Shown: in pieces, positions 8,002 to 17,548 of the stretch
Position numbering within the stretch: the stretch's first letter is position 1
Layout: the number at the start of each line of letters is the position of its first letter
DNA from: Streptomyces colonosanans
Lineage (GTDB): Bacteria > Actinomycetota > Actinomycetes > Streptomycetales > Streptomycetaceae
DNA length: 64,000 bases
Assembly (NCBI RefSeq): GCF_001866645.1
Contig: NZ_MLYP01000007.1
Location: 123,201-187,200 of the forward strand
Direction of reading: 5' to 3'
Position numbers and translations under genes: made by a program
Notes under the pieces: generated by a model
What the model was told of the DNA's origin: nothing
The model's input: the letters and a program-made list of their open reading frames with translations, nothing else
The model's database searches: none

Positions 8002-8775
8002 TCAGACCCCCGGCGTGAAGCCGGTGGACCAGCTCTGCATCTGCTGCACGAGGCTGTCCCAGGCGCCGGTCAGCAGCAGCAGGCCGGTCGCGATCATCAT
8101 GATGCCGCCGATCCGCATCACCCAGGTGTAGTGCCGCTTGACCCAGCCGAACGCGCCGAGCGCCTTGCGGAAGGCGACCGCGGCGAGGACGAAGGGCACA
8201 CCGAGGCCGAGGCAGTAGGCGATGGTCAGGAGGGCGCCGCGGCCTGCGCTGCCCTGGTCGGAGGAGAGCACCATCACGGAGGCCAGGGTCGGGCCGATGC
8301 AGGGCGTCCAGCCGATCCCGAACAGCGCGCCGAGCAGAGGCGCGCCCACGAGGCCGGCGGCCGGCCGCTGATGGAAGCGGAACTCGCGCTGGGTGAGCCA
8401 GGGCATCAGCCCCATGAAGAACACACCCATAAGGATCATGAGGACGCCGAGCGCCTTGGACAGGGTGTCCCTGTGCTCCTGGAGCGTCTGGCCGAAGAAC
8501 CCGAACAGTGCCCCGCCGGAGACGAACACGGCCGTGAAGCCGAGCACGAAAAGGGAGGCGCCGGCCACCATGCGCCCGCGCCGGGCCTCGGCCAGGTCGG
8601 TGCCGGTGACACCGGTGACGTACGAGAGGTAACCGGGGACGAGCGGCAGCACGCACGGCGAGAAGAAGGAGACGAGACCGCCGAGGAGGGCGATCGGCAG
8701 GGCGACCAGCAGCGCCCCGTTGAGGACCGTCTGGTTCGGGTCGGTGACCGCGGCGAGCGTGGATACTCCGCTCAC
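8002..8775 (-). CDS. ccdA: CcdA thiol-disulfide electron carrier
   Basis: 257-aa membrane protein with about six helices. It carries the two conserved transmembrane cysteines of the CcdA/DsbD family: SFFSPCVLPLVPGYLSYVTG (Cys41) and FGIGWTPCIGPTLASV (Cys159). CcdA passes electrons from cytoplasmic thioredoxin across the membrane to a TlpA/ResA-type thioredoxin, which keeps apocytochrome CXXCH cysteines reduced. Its gene lies between the ResA-like and ResB genes, the expected order for System II. Start GTG 8775 is 1 nt from the upstream stop. Confidence 0.95.
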   Translation of the reverse strand: MSGVSTLAAVTDPNQTVLNGALLVALPIALLGGLVSFFSPCVLPLVPGYLSYVTGVTGTDLAEARRGRMVAGASLFVLGFTAVFVSGGALFGFFGQTLQEHRDTLSKALGVLMILMGVFFMGLMPWLTQREFRFHQRPAAGLVGAPLLGALFGIGWTPCIGPTLASVMVLSSDQGSAGRGALLTIAYCLGLGVPFVLAAVAFRKALGAFGWVKRHYTWVMRIGGIMMIATGLLLLTGAWDSLVQQMQSWSTGFTPGV

Positions 8776-8776
8776 G

Positions 8777-9412
8777 TCACTTCTCCGCGACGACGGGGTC
8801 GAGCATCTCGCGCAGCCTGTCCTCGCTGAGAGCCTGGAGCGAACGCGCGGCGAGCTTCCCTTCCCGGTCGATGACGAGTGTGGAGGGGATCGCCTGCGGG
8901 TTGAGTGTGCCCTTCTTGAAGCGGAGCATCAGCTTCCCGGTCGGGTCGTACAGGCTCGGGTAGGTGACCCCGTACTGCTTCTCGAAGGCGCGGGCCGGTT
9001 CCGTGCTGGTGTCGCGGGTGTTGATGCCCACGAACTGGACACCCTTGCCCGCGTTGTCCTTTGCGACCTTGACGAAGCCCGCCGCCTCGGCCCGGCAGGG
9101 CGGGCACCAGGAGCCCCAGACGTTGATGACGACGACCTTGCCCCGGTAGTCGGCGACGTCGAGCTTCTTGCCGTCGACCGTCGTGCCGGACAGGTCGGGG
9201 GCGGCGTCCCGCTCGCCCTTCTTGACGGTCGCGATGCCGTCCTTCCCGGTGATGAAGTTGGTGTTGCCCGAGCCCCCGGAGATGCCGCCCGACCCGCACG
9301 CGGACAGCACGAGCGCCGCGACAGCGGCACCGGCGGCGGCGAGGGCGGTACGTCGGCGGCTGCGGCTACGGGTGCGGTTCAGGCGCTGCGGGGCGCGGCA
9401 GGCGGCACTCAT
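8777..9412 (-). CDS. resA: TlpA/ResA-like thioredoxin lipoprotein
   Basis: 211 aa. The lipoprotein signal has a basic N-region and hydrophobic core ending at a lipobox with Cys39 (VLSACGSGG). The thioredoxin fold follows with active site WCPPC (Cys103 and Cys106) in VINVWGSWCPPCRAEA, and the cis-Pro region is PQAIPSTLVIDREG. Anchored outside the membrane, it would take electrons from CcdA and reduce apocytochrome c. It is the first gene of the res/ccs operon. No strong Shine-Dalgarno is seen before ATG 9412. Confidence 0.93.
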   Translation of the reverse strand: MSAACRAPQRLNRTRSRSRRRTALAAAGAAVAALVLSACGSGGISGGSGNTNFITGKDGIATVKKGERDAAPDLSGTTVDGKKLDVADYRGKVVVINVWGSWCPPCRAEAAGFVKVAKDNAGKGVQFVGINTRDTSTEPARAFEKQYGVTYPSLYDPTGKLMLRFKKGTLNPQAIPSTLVIDREGKLAARSLQALSEDRLREMLDPVVAEK

Positions 9413-9478
9413 GTGAAAAGTTTCGCATGTCCGATCCGGGGATCTTGCGCACCCCCCTTGCGGGCGGAAACCCGCATT

Positions 9479-10753
9479 TCAGGCGGCCTGCGACGGGTCG
9501 CCCGCGCCACCCTTGCCCGTGCCCGAGAAGAACTCCTTCCAGCCACCCGCCGGCCGCTGCCCCACATCCAGGGACTGCAGCTTGCGGACCACCTCGGGAC
9601 GCTGGACGTCGAGCCAGTCCGTGAACTGCCGGAAGGAGACGTGCCGTATGTCGGCGCCCTTCTCCTTCTCGCGCACGATGTGCTTGAACGCCCCCTCCAC
9701 GGCATCCATGTAGATGCCGCCGTTCCACTGCTCGAAGTGGTTGCCTATGAAATAGGGCGCCCGATTTGTCTCAAACGCCCGCTTGAATCCCGCAATGTAT
9801 GAGTTGGTCGACTGCTCGCGCCAGCCCGGGTAGTTGTGCGCGGGTGCCCGCGTCGTACTGATCGACTGGTTGGCGAGCATGTTGTAGTCCATCGACAGCA
9901 CCTCGAACCGGTGCCCGGGGAAGGGGATCAGCTGCAGCGGGAAGTCCCACAGCCCCTGCCGCTTCTCCGGCCAGCGCTGCCGGCCACCCGGCGAGGAGGC
10001 GTCGTAGCGCCACCCCAGCTCGCGGGCCGTGGGGAGCAGGTTGTCCTGGCCGAGGAGACAGGGCGTACGGCCGCCGACCAATTCCTTGTCGTAGTCGAAG
10101 GGAAGCGGCGGCAGATCCTGGAAGCCGGTGTTGGTGCGCCACCCCTTGACGAAGGACTTGGCCTGTTCGATCTCGCTGCGCCACTGCTTGGGCGTCCAGC
10201 GTGCGACCGTGCCGAAGCCGGAGCAGAAATGGCCGTTGAAGTGGGTGCCTATCTCGTGGCCTTCCAGCCAGGCACGGCGGACGTTCTGCAGTGTGACGCG
10301 GATGTGGTCGTCCGTCAGGTAACCGATGTCGGAGGCGCCCGGCCGGTTGTTCGGCGGCAGATACATGCGCTTCTTCGACTCCGGCAGCAAATAGAGGCCG
10401 GAGAGGAAGAACGTCATGTGCGCGCCGTGTTCCTTCGCCAGATCGAGAAAGCGCGGGAAGAGGCCGTTGCCGACCTCCCCGGCACCGTCCCAGGAAAAGA
10501 TCACGAACTGCGGCGGAGTCTCACCGGGCTCCAGGGGAACCGGCTTTCCCAGCTGGTTCGGCTGCGTTCCGGTGTCGGCGGTGGAACCGTCACCGAGGGG
10601 ACGCGCGGTGGCCGTGGGGCTGCTGGAACCGCCCTTGCCGGGGCCACCACCCGGCCTCGTGCCGCTCTTCTGGGATCCGCACGCCGCCAGCCCCATCGCC
10701 GCTGCCGCGCCCGCTCCGAGCCCGATCAGTCCCCGTCGGCCGATGCGCCGCAT
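9479..10753 (-). CDS. Polysaccharide deacetylase-like lipoprotein
   Basis: 424 aa. An Arg-rich N-terminus (MRRIGRRGLIGLG) and lipobox LAAC (Cys25) suggest a Tat- or Sec-exported lipoprotein, followed by a Gly/Ser/Pro linker. The body resembles NodB-fold carbohydrate esterases (QFVIFSWDGAGEVGN, HMTFFLSGLYLL, HEIGTHFNGHFCSGFG), with a metal-ligand-like HxxxH. The usual TFDDGP is replaced by FSWDGAGE, so the catalytic residues are atypical and activity is uncertain. It lies between the histidine phosphatase gene and the res operon on the same strand. Confidence 0.75.
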   Translation of the reverse strand: MRRIGRRGLIGLGAGAAAAMGLAACGSQKSGTRPGGGPGKGGSSSPTATARPLGDGSTADTGTQPNQLGKPVPLEPGETPPQFVIFSWDGAGEVGNGLFPRFLDLAKEHGAHMTFFLSGLYLLPESKKRMYLPPNNRPGASDIGYLTDDHIRVTLQNVRRAWLEGHEIGTHFNGHFCSGFGTVARWTPKQWRSEIEQAKSFVKGWRTNTGFQDLPPLPFDYDKELVGGRTPCLLGQDNLLPTARELGWRYDASSPGGRQRWPEKRQGLWDFPLQLIPFPGHRFEVLSMDYNMLANQSISTTRAPAHNYPGWREQSTNSYIAGFKRAFETNRAPYFIGNHFEQWNGGIYMDAVEGAFKHIVREKEKGADIRHVSFRQFTDWLDVQRPEVVRKLQSLDVGQRPAGGWKEFFSGTGKGGAGDPSQAA

Positions 10754-10987
10754 CCCATCCCCATTTCATCGTGCCCTCTTGCTCGGTGGTCACTCGATAA
10801 GAGGGCGCGATGAAGAGGACGGTTCCGCCGAACCCGCCCGCATGTAACGGACTTTACGAAGATACGCCCCCATAGCGGGATCTCGTACGCCTGGTACTGA
10901 AGCCTGCACCTTGGCGCACGGCGTACGACCTCGCCGTCGGGTCCGGCGTCCGGTCCGGCGCGGGAGACCGGCGTCACACCGGTGCGC

Positions 10988-11662
10988 TCACGCGCCGAAC
11001 GCCTTCCCCTTCCCCTTCACCGGCTTGGCGCCCGCGAGGAGATGCGCCGGGACCAGGTCCCGGGCCGGCTCGGAGTACCCCACCGACACGATCTTGTCGC
11101 CCTGGTACGTGAACGAGGTCAGGGAGGCGAGCGTGCACTGCCGCCTGCGCGGGTCGTGCCACAGCCGCCGCTTCTCCACGAAGCTGCGCACGATCCAGAT
11201 CGGCAACTGGTGGCTGACGCACACGGCCTCGTGTCCGCGGGCGGCCTCCTTGGCGGCGTCCAGCGCGGCCATCATCCGCACGACCTGCTCCAGGTACGGC
11301 TCGCCCCAGGACGGCTTGAACGGGTTGACGAGGTGCTTCCAGTTCTCGGGCCGCCGCAGCGCGCCGTCACCGACGCCGAAGGTCTTGCCCTGGAAGACGT
11401 TGTCGGCCTCGATGAGCCGCTCGTCGCCGGCGATGTCGAGCCCGTGCGCCTTGGCGATCGGCTCGGCCGTCTCCTGCGCCCGCTCCAGCGGGGAGGCGAC
11501 GACATGGGTGATGTCCCGGGAGGCGAGGTGATCGGCGACCCGCTCGGCCATCTGCCGGCCGAGCTCGGAGAGGTGGTACCCGGGCAGCCGCCCGTAGAGG
11601 ATCCCCTCGGGGTTGTCGACCTCGCCGTGCCGCATCAGGTGGACGACGGTGATGTCACTCAT
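10988..11662 (-). CDS. Histidine phosphatase / phosphoglycerate-mutase-like
   Basis: 224 aa with the RHG motif at the start ([20 protein letters not shown]), the second Arg/Glu region ([15 protein letters not shown]) and a late His ([14 protein letters not shown]), as in histidine acid phosphatases. The substrate is unknown. ATG 11662 overlaps the hemL stop as ATGA, so it is co-transcribed and translationally coupled with hemL. The frame stays open far upstream because it shadows hemL. Confidence 0.9.
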   Translation of the reverse strand: MSDITVVHLMRHGEVDNPEGILYGRLPGYHLSELGRQMAERVADHLASRDITHVVASPLERAQETAEPIAKAHGLDIAGDERLIEADNVFQGKTFGVGDGALRRPENWKHLVNPFKPSWGEPYLEQVVRMMAALDAAKEAARGHEAVCVSHQLPIWIVRSFVEKRRLWHDPRRRQCTLASLTSFTYQGDKIVSVGYSEPARDLVPAHLLAGAKPVKGKGKAFGA

Positions 11663-12978
11663 GCTGCCGTGGCCTCCGCTGCTGCACGGGCCGCCGCCGG
11701 AAGGGCGTCGGCGATCTGCTGAAGTGCCCGCTCGTCGTGGGCGGTGGACACGAACCAGGACTCGAACGACGAGGGCGGCAGATAGACGCCCTGCGAGAGG
11801 AGTGAGTGGAAGAAGGCCGTGAACCGGAAGGACTCCTGGCTCTTGGCGTCCTCGTAGTTGTGGACCGGCCGGTCGGTGAAGAACACGGAGAACATGTTGG
11901 AGGCGCTCTGCAGCCGGTGGGCGACGCCCTCCTTGGTGAGCGCGTCCGCGACGAGCGTCCGGATCTCGGCGGACACCGCGTTCACCTTCTCGTACGCGGC
12001 GTCGTCGAGGAGCCTCAGCTGGGCGAGCCCGGCGGCGGTGGCGATCGGGTTCCCGGCGAGGGTGCCCGCCTGGTAGACGGGACCGGCCGGGGCGAGGTGC
12101 GCCATGACGTCCGCGCGACCGCCGAAGGCGGCGGCGGGGAACCCACCGCCCATGACCTTGCCGAAGGTCATGAGATCGGGCACGACCCCGTCGACGCCGT
12201 ACCAGCCGGCCTTGCTGGTCCGGAATCCGGTCATGACCTCGTCGGAGATGTACAGGGCGCCGTTCTCGCGGCAGAGGTCCTTGAGTCCCTGGTTGAACCC
12301 GGGCAGCGGCGGCACCACGCCCATGTTCCCGGGCGAGGCCTCGGTGATCACACAGGCGATCTCGCCGGGGTGGGCGGCGAAGGCGGCGCGGACGGCGTCG
12401 AGGTCGTTGTAGGGCAGGACGACGGTGTCGCCGGCCTGGGCGCCGGTGACACCGGGGGTGTCGGGCAGCGCGAACGTGGCCACACCACTGCCGGCCGCGG
12501 CGAGCAGCGAATCGACGTGTCCGTGGTAACAACCCGCGAACTTGATCACCTTGGAGCGCCGGGTGAACCCGCGGGCGAGCCGGATCGCCGACATGGTGGC
12601 CTCGGTCCCGCTGGAGACGAGCCGCACCTGCTCGACCGGCTCGATGCGGGCGACGATCTCCTCGGCGAGCGCGACCTCGCCCTCGCCGGGCGTACCGAAG
12701 GAGGTACCGCGGGAGACGGCCTCCTGGACGGCGGCGATCACCTCCGGGTGGGAGTGCCCGAGGATCAAGGGCCCCCAAGAACACACAAGATCAACATATT
12801 CACGTCCATCGGCATCGGTCAGATACGGACCGCTGCCGGACACCATGAACCGGGGCGTACCGCCCACGGCGCGGAAGGCGCGCACCGGCGAGTTCACGCC
12901 GCCGGGCGTGACGGCCGCCGCGCGCTCGAAAAGAGTCTGCGAAACTGGGGCTTCATAGCTATAGGGCAGTTCGGTCAT
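11659..12978 (-). CDS. hemL: Glutamate-1-semialdehyde 2,1-aminomutase
   Basis: 439-aa PLP enzyme of aminotransferase class III. It converts glutamate-1-semialdehyde to 5-aminolevulinate, completing the C5 route begun by glutamyl-tRNA reductase (encoded near 49 kb). Visible motifs include [37 protein letters not shown] and the SDEVMTGFR segment that binds the cofactor. The PLP lysine is Lys274 in [12 protein letters not shown]. Length is normal. It is the first gene of a pair with the histidine phosphatase, overlapping by 4 nt. Confidence 0.97.
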   Translation of the reverse strand: MTELPYSYEAPVSQTLFERAAAVTPGGVNSPVRAFRAVGGTPRFMVSGSGPYLTDADGREYVDLVCSWGPLILGHSHPEVIAAVQEAVSRGTSFGTPGEGEVALAEEIVARIEPVEQVRLVSSGTEATMSAIRLARGFTRRSKVIKFAGCYHGHVDSLLAAAGSGVATFALPDTPGVTGAQAGDTVVLPYNDLDAVRAAFAAHPGEIACVITEASPGNMGVVPPLPGFNQGLKDLCRENGALYISDEVMTGFRTSKAGWYGVDGVVPDLMTFGKVMGGGFPAAAFGGRADVMAHLAPAGPVYQAGTLAGNPIATAAGLAQLRLLDDAAYEKVNAVSAEIRTLVADALTKEGVAHRLQSASNMFSVFFTDRPVHNYEDAKSQESFRFTAFFHSLLSQGVYLPPSSFESWFVSTAHDERALQQIADALPAAARAAAEATAA

Positions 12979-13065
12979 AACCTGCGGTTTCTACGTCGAA
13001 GCGGACGGCGGACCTAACCAGCGTAGGGCAGTGCCCCCACGTCGCGGACGTCCACAGGTACCAAA

Positions 13066-13102
13066 AAGCCCCGCCTACCACGGGGAGAGATAGGCGGGGC
13101 TT
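13066..13102. terminator. 12-bp perfect hairpin between the island and hemL
   Basis: Arms AAGCCCCGCCTA and TAGGCGGGGCTT with a 13-nt loop. It sits between the hemL start (12978) and the end of the minus-strand small genes (13215), so it can terminate transcription arriving from the island and insulate hemL. Confidence 0.65.
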
Positions 13103-13214
13103 CTGCCGCTCGGCACCCCGCAGGAGGGTGCGGGCTCGGCGCTGCCGGGCGGCGCCTCGCCCCTGATCGACGGAGTTAGAGCAGCATCAGGGACGAGGTG
13201 GTCAGGGCGCAGGA

Positions 13215-13460
13215 TCAGGGGGTGGTGACGTCGTCGGCCGGCGGGATGCGCCATCCGGTTTGAACGACGACGCGGAAGCGGTCGTGTCGCGGGCTCACGC
13301 GGTGATGCTCAGTCGCCCACTTGTCCGCTTGCTCGTCGCTCTCGACGTGTTCCATCTCGATGCAGGACGCGCATTCGACCCACCGACGGGCCGGGAGTGC
13401 GCTCAAGTTCAGCGGACCGTGGACTTCGGGATATGCGTAGCTCTTCACGGGGCTCGTCAT
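13215..13460 (-). CDS. DUF7848-like small protein
   Basis: 81 aa (MTSPVKSYAYPEVHG onwards) with one CxxC-type pair (VECASCIEMEH) and a basic C-terminal strand (HDRFRVVVQTGWRIP). It resembles a small actinobacterial family I recall as DUF7848; function unknown. ATG 13460 overlaps the stop of the upstream 73-aa gene (ATGA), so the two are coupled. The reading frame is open further upstream, but that part is a shadow of the neighbour. Confidence 0.65.
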   Translation of the reverse strand: MTSPVKSYAYPEVHGPLNLSALPARRWVECASCIEMEHVESDEQADKWATEHHRVSPRHDRFRVVVQTGWRIPPADDVTTP

Positions 13461-13678
13461 CGCCGCGCCTCCCGCACGCTGCCGTGGTGGCGCCGTATCT
13501 CGACGGCCAGATCCAATGCCCGGGATGGGTTGTGCAGCGGGCTCTTCGGCTCCTTCGCGGCCTGCCACTGCTTGAAGAGCGCGCCGCACACATCGCAGTC
13601 CGGATTAGGCTGCGGGTCGGACACCGCGAGTGGGTCCAGCAATTCCACCGGGTCGCTCAGCGCCTTTTCTAGGCCCAT
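13457..13678 (-). CDS. Small CxxC protein, unknown function
   Basis: 73 aa starting MGLEKALSDP. ATG 13678 is chosen because GGAGGTGAAGGA lies immediately upstream, an excellent ribosome binding site. It has a possible zinc-knuckle half (DCDVCGALFKQW) and a C-terminal helix ending LAVEIRRHHGSVREARR. It lies between an XRE-TPR regulator gene and the DUF7848-like gene on the same strand, a layout reminiscent of regulator/small-protein accessory clusters in Streptomyces. No function can be assigned. Confidence 0.65.
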   Translation of the reverse strand: MGLEKALSDPVELLDPLAVSDPQPNPDCDVCGALFKQWQAAKEPKSPLHNPSRALDLAVEIRRHHGSVREARR

Positions 13679-13767
13679 TCCTTCACCTCCGCCAGGGGCT
13701 TGGACGGCCCTAGGTTTTCGTGAGGTGAAGCAGAGCAACAGGGACGCAGCGTCCTACTCTCGCAACG

Positions 13768-14979
13768 CTAATTGGCGACGCCGAGAAACTCAGCGATCGA
13801 ACGGAGCCCCGGCGGACGCGCGGGAAGTTCCCAGAGATCCCGCACGATGGCGACGGCTAGTGTGTGGTGCCGCATCCAAGTAGGCGCCACCCGGCGCAAG
13901 GATTCAAGAGCCTTCACGGCGCCTTCGGCGTTGCCGACGTCGGTATGAGCGCGGGCGACGTCGAGCAGGAGCCACGTGCGCCATGACGGAGGGGTGTCCT
14001 TCGACAGCCGCATCCCCTTTGCCAGGGTGAGCGCTTCCTCCGGCCGCCCGTGCTGCACGGCCAGGCGGACGCGCTCGATGCGGACGGACGACTTGCTGAA
14101 GACGGAGACGAGGCGACCGTCTTTCGGGGCCGGCATCTTCGCGACGCGTCCCGCCGCTTTCTCCGCCGTCCGCATCATTTCGTCCGCGCGGTCGTAGTCC
14201 CCGCTCCTGGCGTAGCTCGTCGCGGCCGACATGAGGAGCCCGCCCCATACCCGGACGCCGGACGCATCCGTCGCGTGTTCACGCTCGACGTTGTCCGCAG
14301 CGTAGACGGCCAGATGCGTTGCGTCGTCGAGCCTGTTTTGGCGCTGATACGCCCATGCCACGGAGTTGGACACCATCGGGGCAAGCAGCGGATCTGACGA
14401 CTTCCCGGCGGCGTCTATGGCGCGCTCCAGGCTCGTTAGAGCAAGGTCCGTCTTACCGAGTCGGATGGCCAGGTGTCCCCCGAGCTGCAGCGCCTTGCCC
14501 AACGCAGCCTGTCCGGCCGCGCGCTCGTCGTCCGCCCCGACGGCTGACGCGAAGCGTGCGTCCGTGATGATGTCCGGCAGTAGCTCCATGAGGCGCCCGA
14601 ACTCTGCTTCGTGGTACAGCGTCCAGGCGTCGGCGATCTCGGCCCGTAGGAGCGACAGTGAGAGTTTCTCTGCCCGCTTCGGCTCCGGGGGCGGAGCAAA
14701 GAGCGGCGGGGAGATGGCGCGGCGCACGGCGACGAGCTGAGGGGGATCGACTTCCCCCGTCGACGGGACGCCCGGAGGATCGCCCAGGAGCGACGTCAGC
14801 TCGACGCCGAGCCCCTTCGCCAGGGCATGCAGGGTCGGCAGTGCCGCGGAGTTCTTCCGCCTCTGTTCGAGCTTCCGGACAACGTCGACTGAGATTCCGG
14901 CCCGCGCTGCTAACTCCTCTTGCGTCAGGCTGGAGAGGCGTCGAAGCCGGCTGAGCTTGTCCCCAAGGTGTTCGCTCAC
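13768..14979 (-). CDS. XRE-family regulator with TPR-like repeats
   Basis: 403 aa. Residues about 6-62 form a Cro/XRE helix-turn-helix (KLSRLRRLSSLTQEELAARA, then ISVDVVRKLEQRR). The remaining 300 residues are helical with TPR-like spacing (ALTSLERAIDAAGKSSDPLL; YDRADEMMRTAEKAAGRVA). Such proteins resemble peptide- or ligand-responsive regulators, but no ligand is inferable. Start is GTG 14979. It is the first gene of the small minus-strand cluster downstream of the recombinase gene and probably controls that cluster. Confidence 0.85.
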   Translation of the reverse strand: MSEHLGDKLSRLRRLSSLTQEELAARAGISVDVVRKLEQRRKNSAALPTLHALAKGLGVELTSLLGDPPGVPSTGEVDPPQLVAVRRAISPPLFAPPPEPKRAEKLSLSLLRAEIADAWTLYHEAEFGRLMELLPDIITDARFASAVGADDERAAGQAALGKALQLGGHLAIRLGKTDLALTSLERAIDAAGKSSDPLLAPMVSNSVAWAYQRQNRLDDATHLAVYAADNVEREHATDASGVRVWGGLLMSAATSYARSGDYDRADEMMRTAEKAAGRVAKMPAPKDGRLVSVFSKSSVRIERVRLAVQHGRPEEALTLAKGMRLSKDTPPSWRTWLLLDVARAHTDVGNAEGAVKALESLRRVAPTWMRHHTLAVAIVRDLWELPARPPGLRSIAEFLGVAN

Positions 14980-15203
14980 GTCATTGACGGTACGACGCCG
15001 ACGCCCGCTCTGTCAGACGTCGAACCCGAGCGCCCTCATCCGACGTCGATAGGACCGACCATGCTCCGGGGCCACCAAAGCGGCGCTCACTGATCGCTCA
15101 GCGGCCATGCGGCAGTTCATAGACTGGTTCCTGTCCAGGGCCGAAGCGGAGATGCCTACGCGTCCCCAAGCCGGCCCATGGAGCAAGGCGCCGTAGACGT
15201 AAG

Positions 15204-15232
15204 AGAGCCCCTGTCGACGCGACAGGGGCTCT
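15204..15232 (-). terminator. Recombinase gene terminator
   Basis: A 13-bp perfect stem (AGAGCCCCTGTCG / CGACAGGGGCTCT) with a 3-nt loop lies 19 nt beyond the recombinase stop. It is a strong intrinsic terminator candidate. The rest of 14980-15250 shows no gene. Confidence 0.75.
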
Positions 15233-15250
15233 CGTATGCGCGAGGCAACT

Positions 15251-16963
15251 TCAGGCGGCGTCGCGCTCCTCGTTCGCGTTCGCTCGGGACGAGGACATGA
15301 TCACCGTCACGCGGTCTTCGACACGACACGCACGATCAGTACCGCCGCGTTTTTCTGCCTTGGCGACGTCGATGCGGTCGACGAAGAGCTGAACCAACAT
15401 CTGACGGTCTTCGACGTCAGCGCGTGCCCACCACGACGTTGGCCCTAGAGGGTCACCGTCGTCTGATGCGCCCCACTCCTCGATGGGGAGTGGGGGCAGT
15501 TCAGGATTGCCGACCTCAACAATCTTGATGTCGAGCCCATTCAGGCGCGCGTCGAGCGACCCCTTGTCGGCTAGGAACTGCTGCCGCCCGATCTCGCCGT
15601 CGTAGATACCGATTCTGAGATCGCTGTAGAGCTGCTCGATAGACCGCACGACCTCCGCGCGTTCTCCAAGCAGCGTCGCGCGCTCACTGCGGATCTCTGG
15701 ACTTTCCTTGAATCGTGCCAGACGGGAGGCAGCCTCGACGAGCGTGTCCATGGTTTCCGGATCATCCTCGTCGGCGCTGGCGATCACGGCCATGATCTTT
15801 GCCGCAATGTGGTTGTCGACGTCTGCTTGCTGGATCGTGCTTCCACCTTCGTGCTTGCCTTCCTCCACCACACCTGACGGCCGGCTGCACTTGTAGACGT
15901 CACGGGAACCGGTCATAGGGCGCCCGCACTCGCAATAGAGCTTTTCCATGGCCGTGAGGAGGTACTTACCCGGCGTCCCGCCCCGGCTGCCCCGCCCTCT
16001 ACCTTCCAGCCAGTCCTGCAGCTCGAAGAACTGGGCACGCGGGATCAACTCTTCGCCGACGATGATGGGCTCTTCGTTCTCATCGCGGAGGATCCGGTAG
16101 CCCACAACGTTACGCGTCCGGTTGCCGTCCTTGTCCCTGGAGTACGTAGGTTCGGCAGCGATCCCCGCCAAGCGTGGATCCGTGAGGAGCCGCTTAACGG
16201 CACGTTCCCTCCACAGTCCACCGTTCTGCGTGCGGACCTTATTGGAGTTAAGCCACGACACGATCGCATTGACTGATGCCGGGTGGGCGTTCCTCTTGCC
16301 TGTCCAAGGCTTGTCTTTGAACTCGAAGACGTGGTCCACCATCTTCCGGACTTCGCCGGCTTGGTCTGTCCCGTCTTCGCGCACCGACGCGGGGCGCAGT
16401 CGACGAATGGTTACCGTGACTGGTTTCCCGTCAATCTCCCGTGTCACCGACTCCGGGTACGACTCCAGACCATAAGGAACGGTGCCCCCGGTCCACCCAC
16501 CGAACTGCTTCGCTTTTGCCTTGGCTCCGGTGATGGACTCACTCTTGTTCTTACTGTCTTGGTGTGCGGCGTCAAGGCGCATGATCAGCATGATCAGCTC
16601 CATCGTGCTGTCGGGAGAGAAGGACCCCTCCGACACCGATGTGATGGTGACGCCGAGAGAGAATAGCTCCAGGACGATAGGGATTGCGTCCTTCGGCTCC
16701 CGCCGGGAGAACCGAGTCACGTTGAAGACGATGATCTCGTGTACGAGCCCTGAACGGCAGTCGTTCAGCAGACGCTCGAACGCCTTGCGTTTCGCGTTTG
16801 GGTCGTATCCGGAAACACCGATATCCCTGTAATGCCCTTTGAAGGAGCATCCGCGCTCTCGCGCTTTTCGCTCGGTTGCTTCGTCCTGCGTTTGCGGGCT
16901 AGCTTCCGACTTGTCCGCTTTGGCTTTTGACTGACGGGTATATCCTGCTGCTACCCGGAGCAC
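15251..16963 (-). CDS. Large serine recombinase / integrase
   Basis: 570 aa from GTG 16963. The N-terminal resolvase domain has the catalytic serine in VAAGYTRQSKAK (Ser12), then RDIGVSGYDPNAKRKAFERL and VFNVTRFSRREPKDA. A recombinase domain follows (VPYGLESYP...), then a zinc-ribbon region (KLYCECGRPMTGSRDVYKC) and a C-terminal coiled region. This is the layout of phage or integrative-element serine integrases that act on short att sites. The frame is open to TTG 17026, with ATG 17008 as an alternative, but that extra N-terminus overlaps an att-like inverted repeat. Its GC content is visibly lower than that of neighbouring genes, consistent with transfer. Confidence 0.9.
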   Translation of the reverse strand: MLRVAAGYTRQSKAKADKSEASPQTQDEATERKARERGCSFKGHYRDIGVSGYDPNAKRKAFERLLNDCRSGLVHEIIVFNVTRFSRREPKDAIPIVLELFSLGVTITSVSEGSFSPDSTMELIMLIMRLDAAHQDSKNKSESITGAKAKAKQFGGWTGGTVPYGLESYPESVTREIDGKPVTVTIRRLRPASVREDGTDQAGEVRKMVDHVFEFKDKPWTGKRNAHPASVNAIVSWLNSNKVRTQNGGLWRERAVKRLLTDPRLAGIAAEPTYSRDKDGNRTRNVVGYRILRDENEEPIIVGEELIPRAQFFELQDWLEGRGRGSRGGTPGKYLLTAMEKLYCECGRPMTGSRDVYKCSRPSGVVEEGKHEGGSTIQQADVDNHIAAKIMAVIASADEDDPETMDTLVEAASRLARFKESPEIRSERATLLGERAEVVRSIEQLYSDLRIGIYDGEIGRQQFLADKGSLDARLNGLDIKIVEVGNPELPPLPIEEWGASDDGDPLGPTSWWARADVEDRQMLVQLFVDRIDVAKAEKRGGTDRACRVEDRVTVIMSSSRANANEERDAA

Positions 16964-16993
16964 GGTTGCGACGTGCTCCGGGCCCCCCGCCCT

Positions 16994-17031
16994 TGTAGTT
17001 GGGTGCATCGAGCCAAGGTACCCCAACTACA
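16994..17031. repeat. Inverted repeat, att- or operator-like, at the recombinase start
   Basis: Arms TGTAGTTGGG and CCCAACTACA (10/10) flank an 18-nt spacer, giving a 38-bp dyad directly upstream of the recombinase coding region. Serine-integrase attachment sites are imperfect dyads of this size next to int, so it may be an att site; a recombinase or XRE operator is the alternative. A matching partner site was not convincingly found. Confidence 0.5.
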
Positions 17032-17548
17032 TGAAGCTGGGGCTTCGTACGGATAGCTCACACAAGCCATGGTGTCAGAGGCCGCGACGATCCTGCGGAC
17101 AGGTGTTTCCACGCACGTTTCGGCGAGCGGGCGCGGGGGAGGTCACTGACACGATGATCGGGTTGCGCGGCGGGGACCACGCGTCCTGGAACAGCAGTCG
17201 GGTGGAGATATGCATCGCGGTGGCGGACTGGGCGAGGGGACCGGTGATCTGGGTCCTCGGCGTGCCCGGCGGGGAAGGCACCGGCGCGAGGCGGAGGACA
17301 ACGAGACACGTCGGGCGCAGGGACCGCACGAGGCGCACGAACCGTATGGTTCGCACGGTTCCCAGGCTCCGCAGAGCTCGCCGAATCCCCAGGGCTCTCA
17401 GAGCTCGCAGAGTTCTCAGGGCTTTTCACAGAACTCCCAGGGCTCGCAGAGCGCGCCTGAGAGAATCGACCGGGCGGCGCGTAGAGACCGCAGGGACCGT
17501 ATGGTCGGCCGACTCGGGACAGGGAGCGGGAATGGTGGTCGGGTGGGG
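17032..17548. other. Intergenic, low-complexity; possible N-terminal extension
   Basis: This stretch is open on the plus strand from 17210 in frame with the next gene and would encode a Ser/Gln/Gly-rich extension (repeats of SQ, GSQ, SSQ near 17350-17450). Codon bias is weak and no ribosome binding site is seen, so I treat it as mostly non-coding. No other gene is visible. Confidence 0.4.

Noticed and set aside
13047..13062. AGGTACC near hemL as partner of the att-like site (AGGTACC near 17016)
   Set aside because: Only 7 nt are shared and chance matches of that length are expected, so I did not call an att pair.
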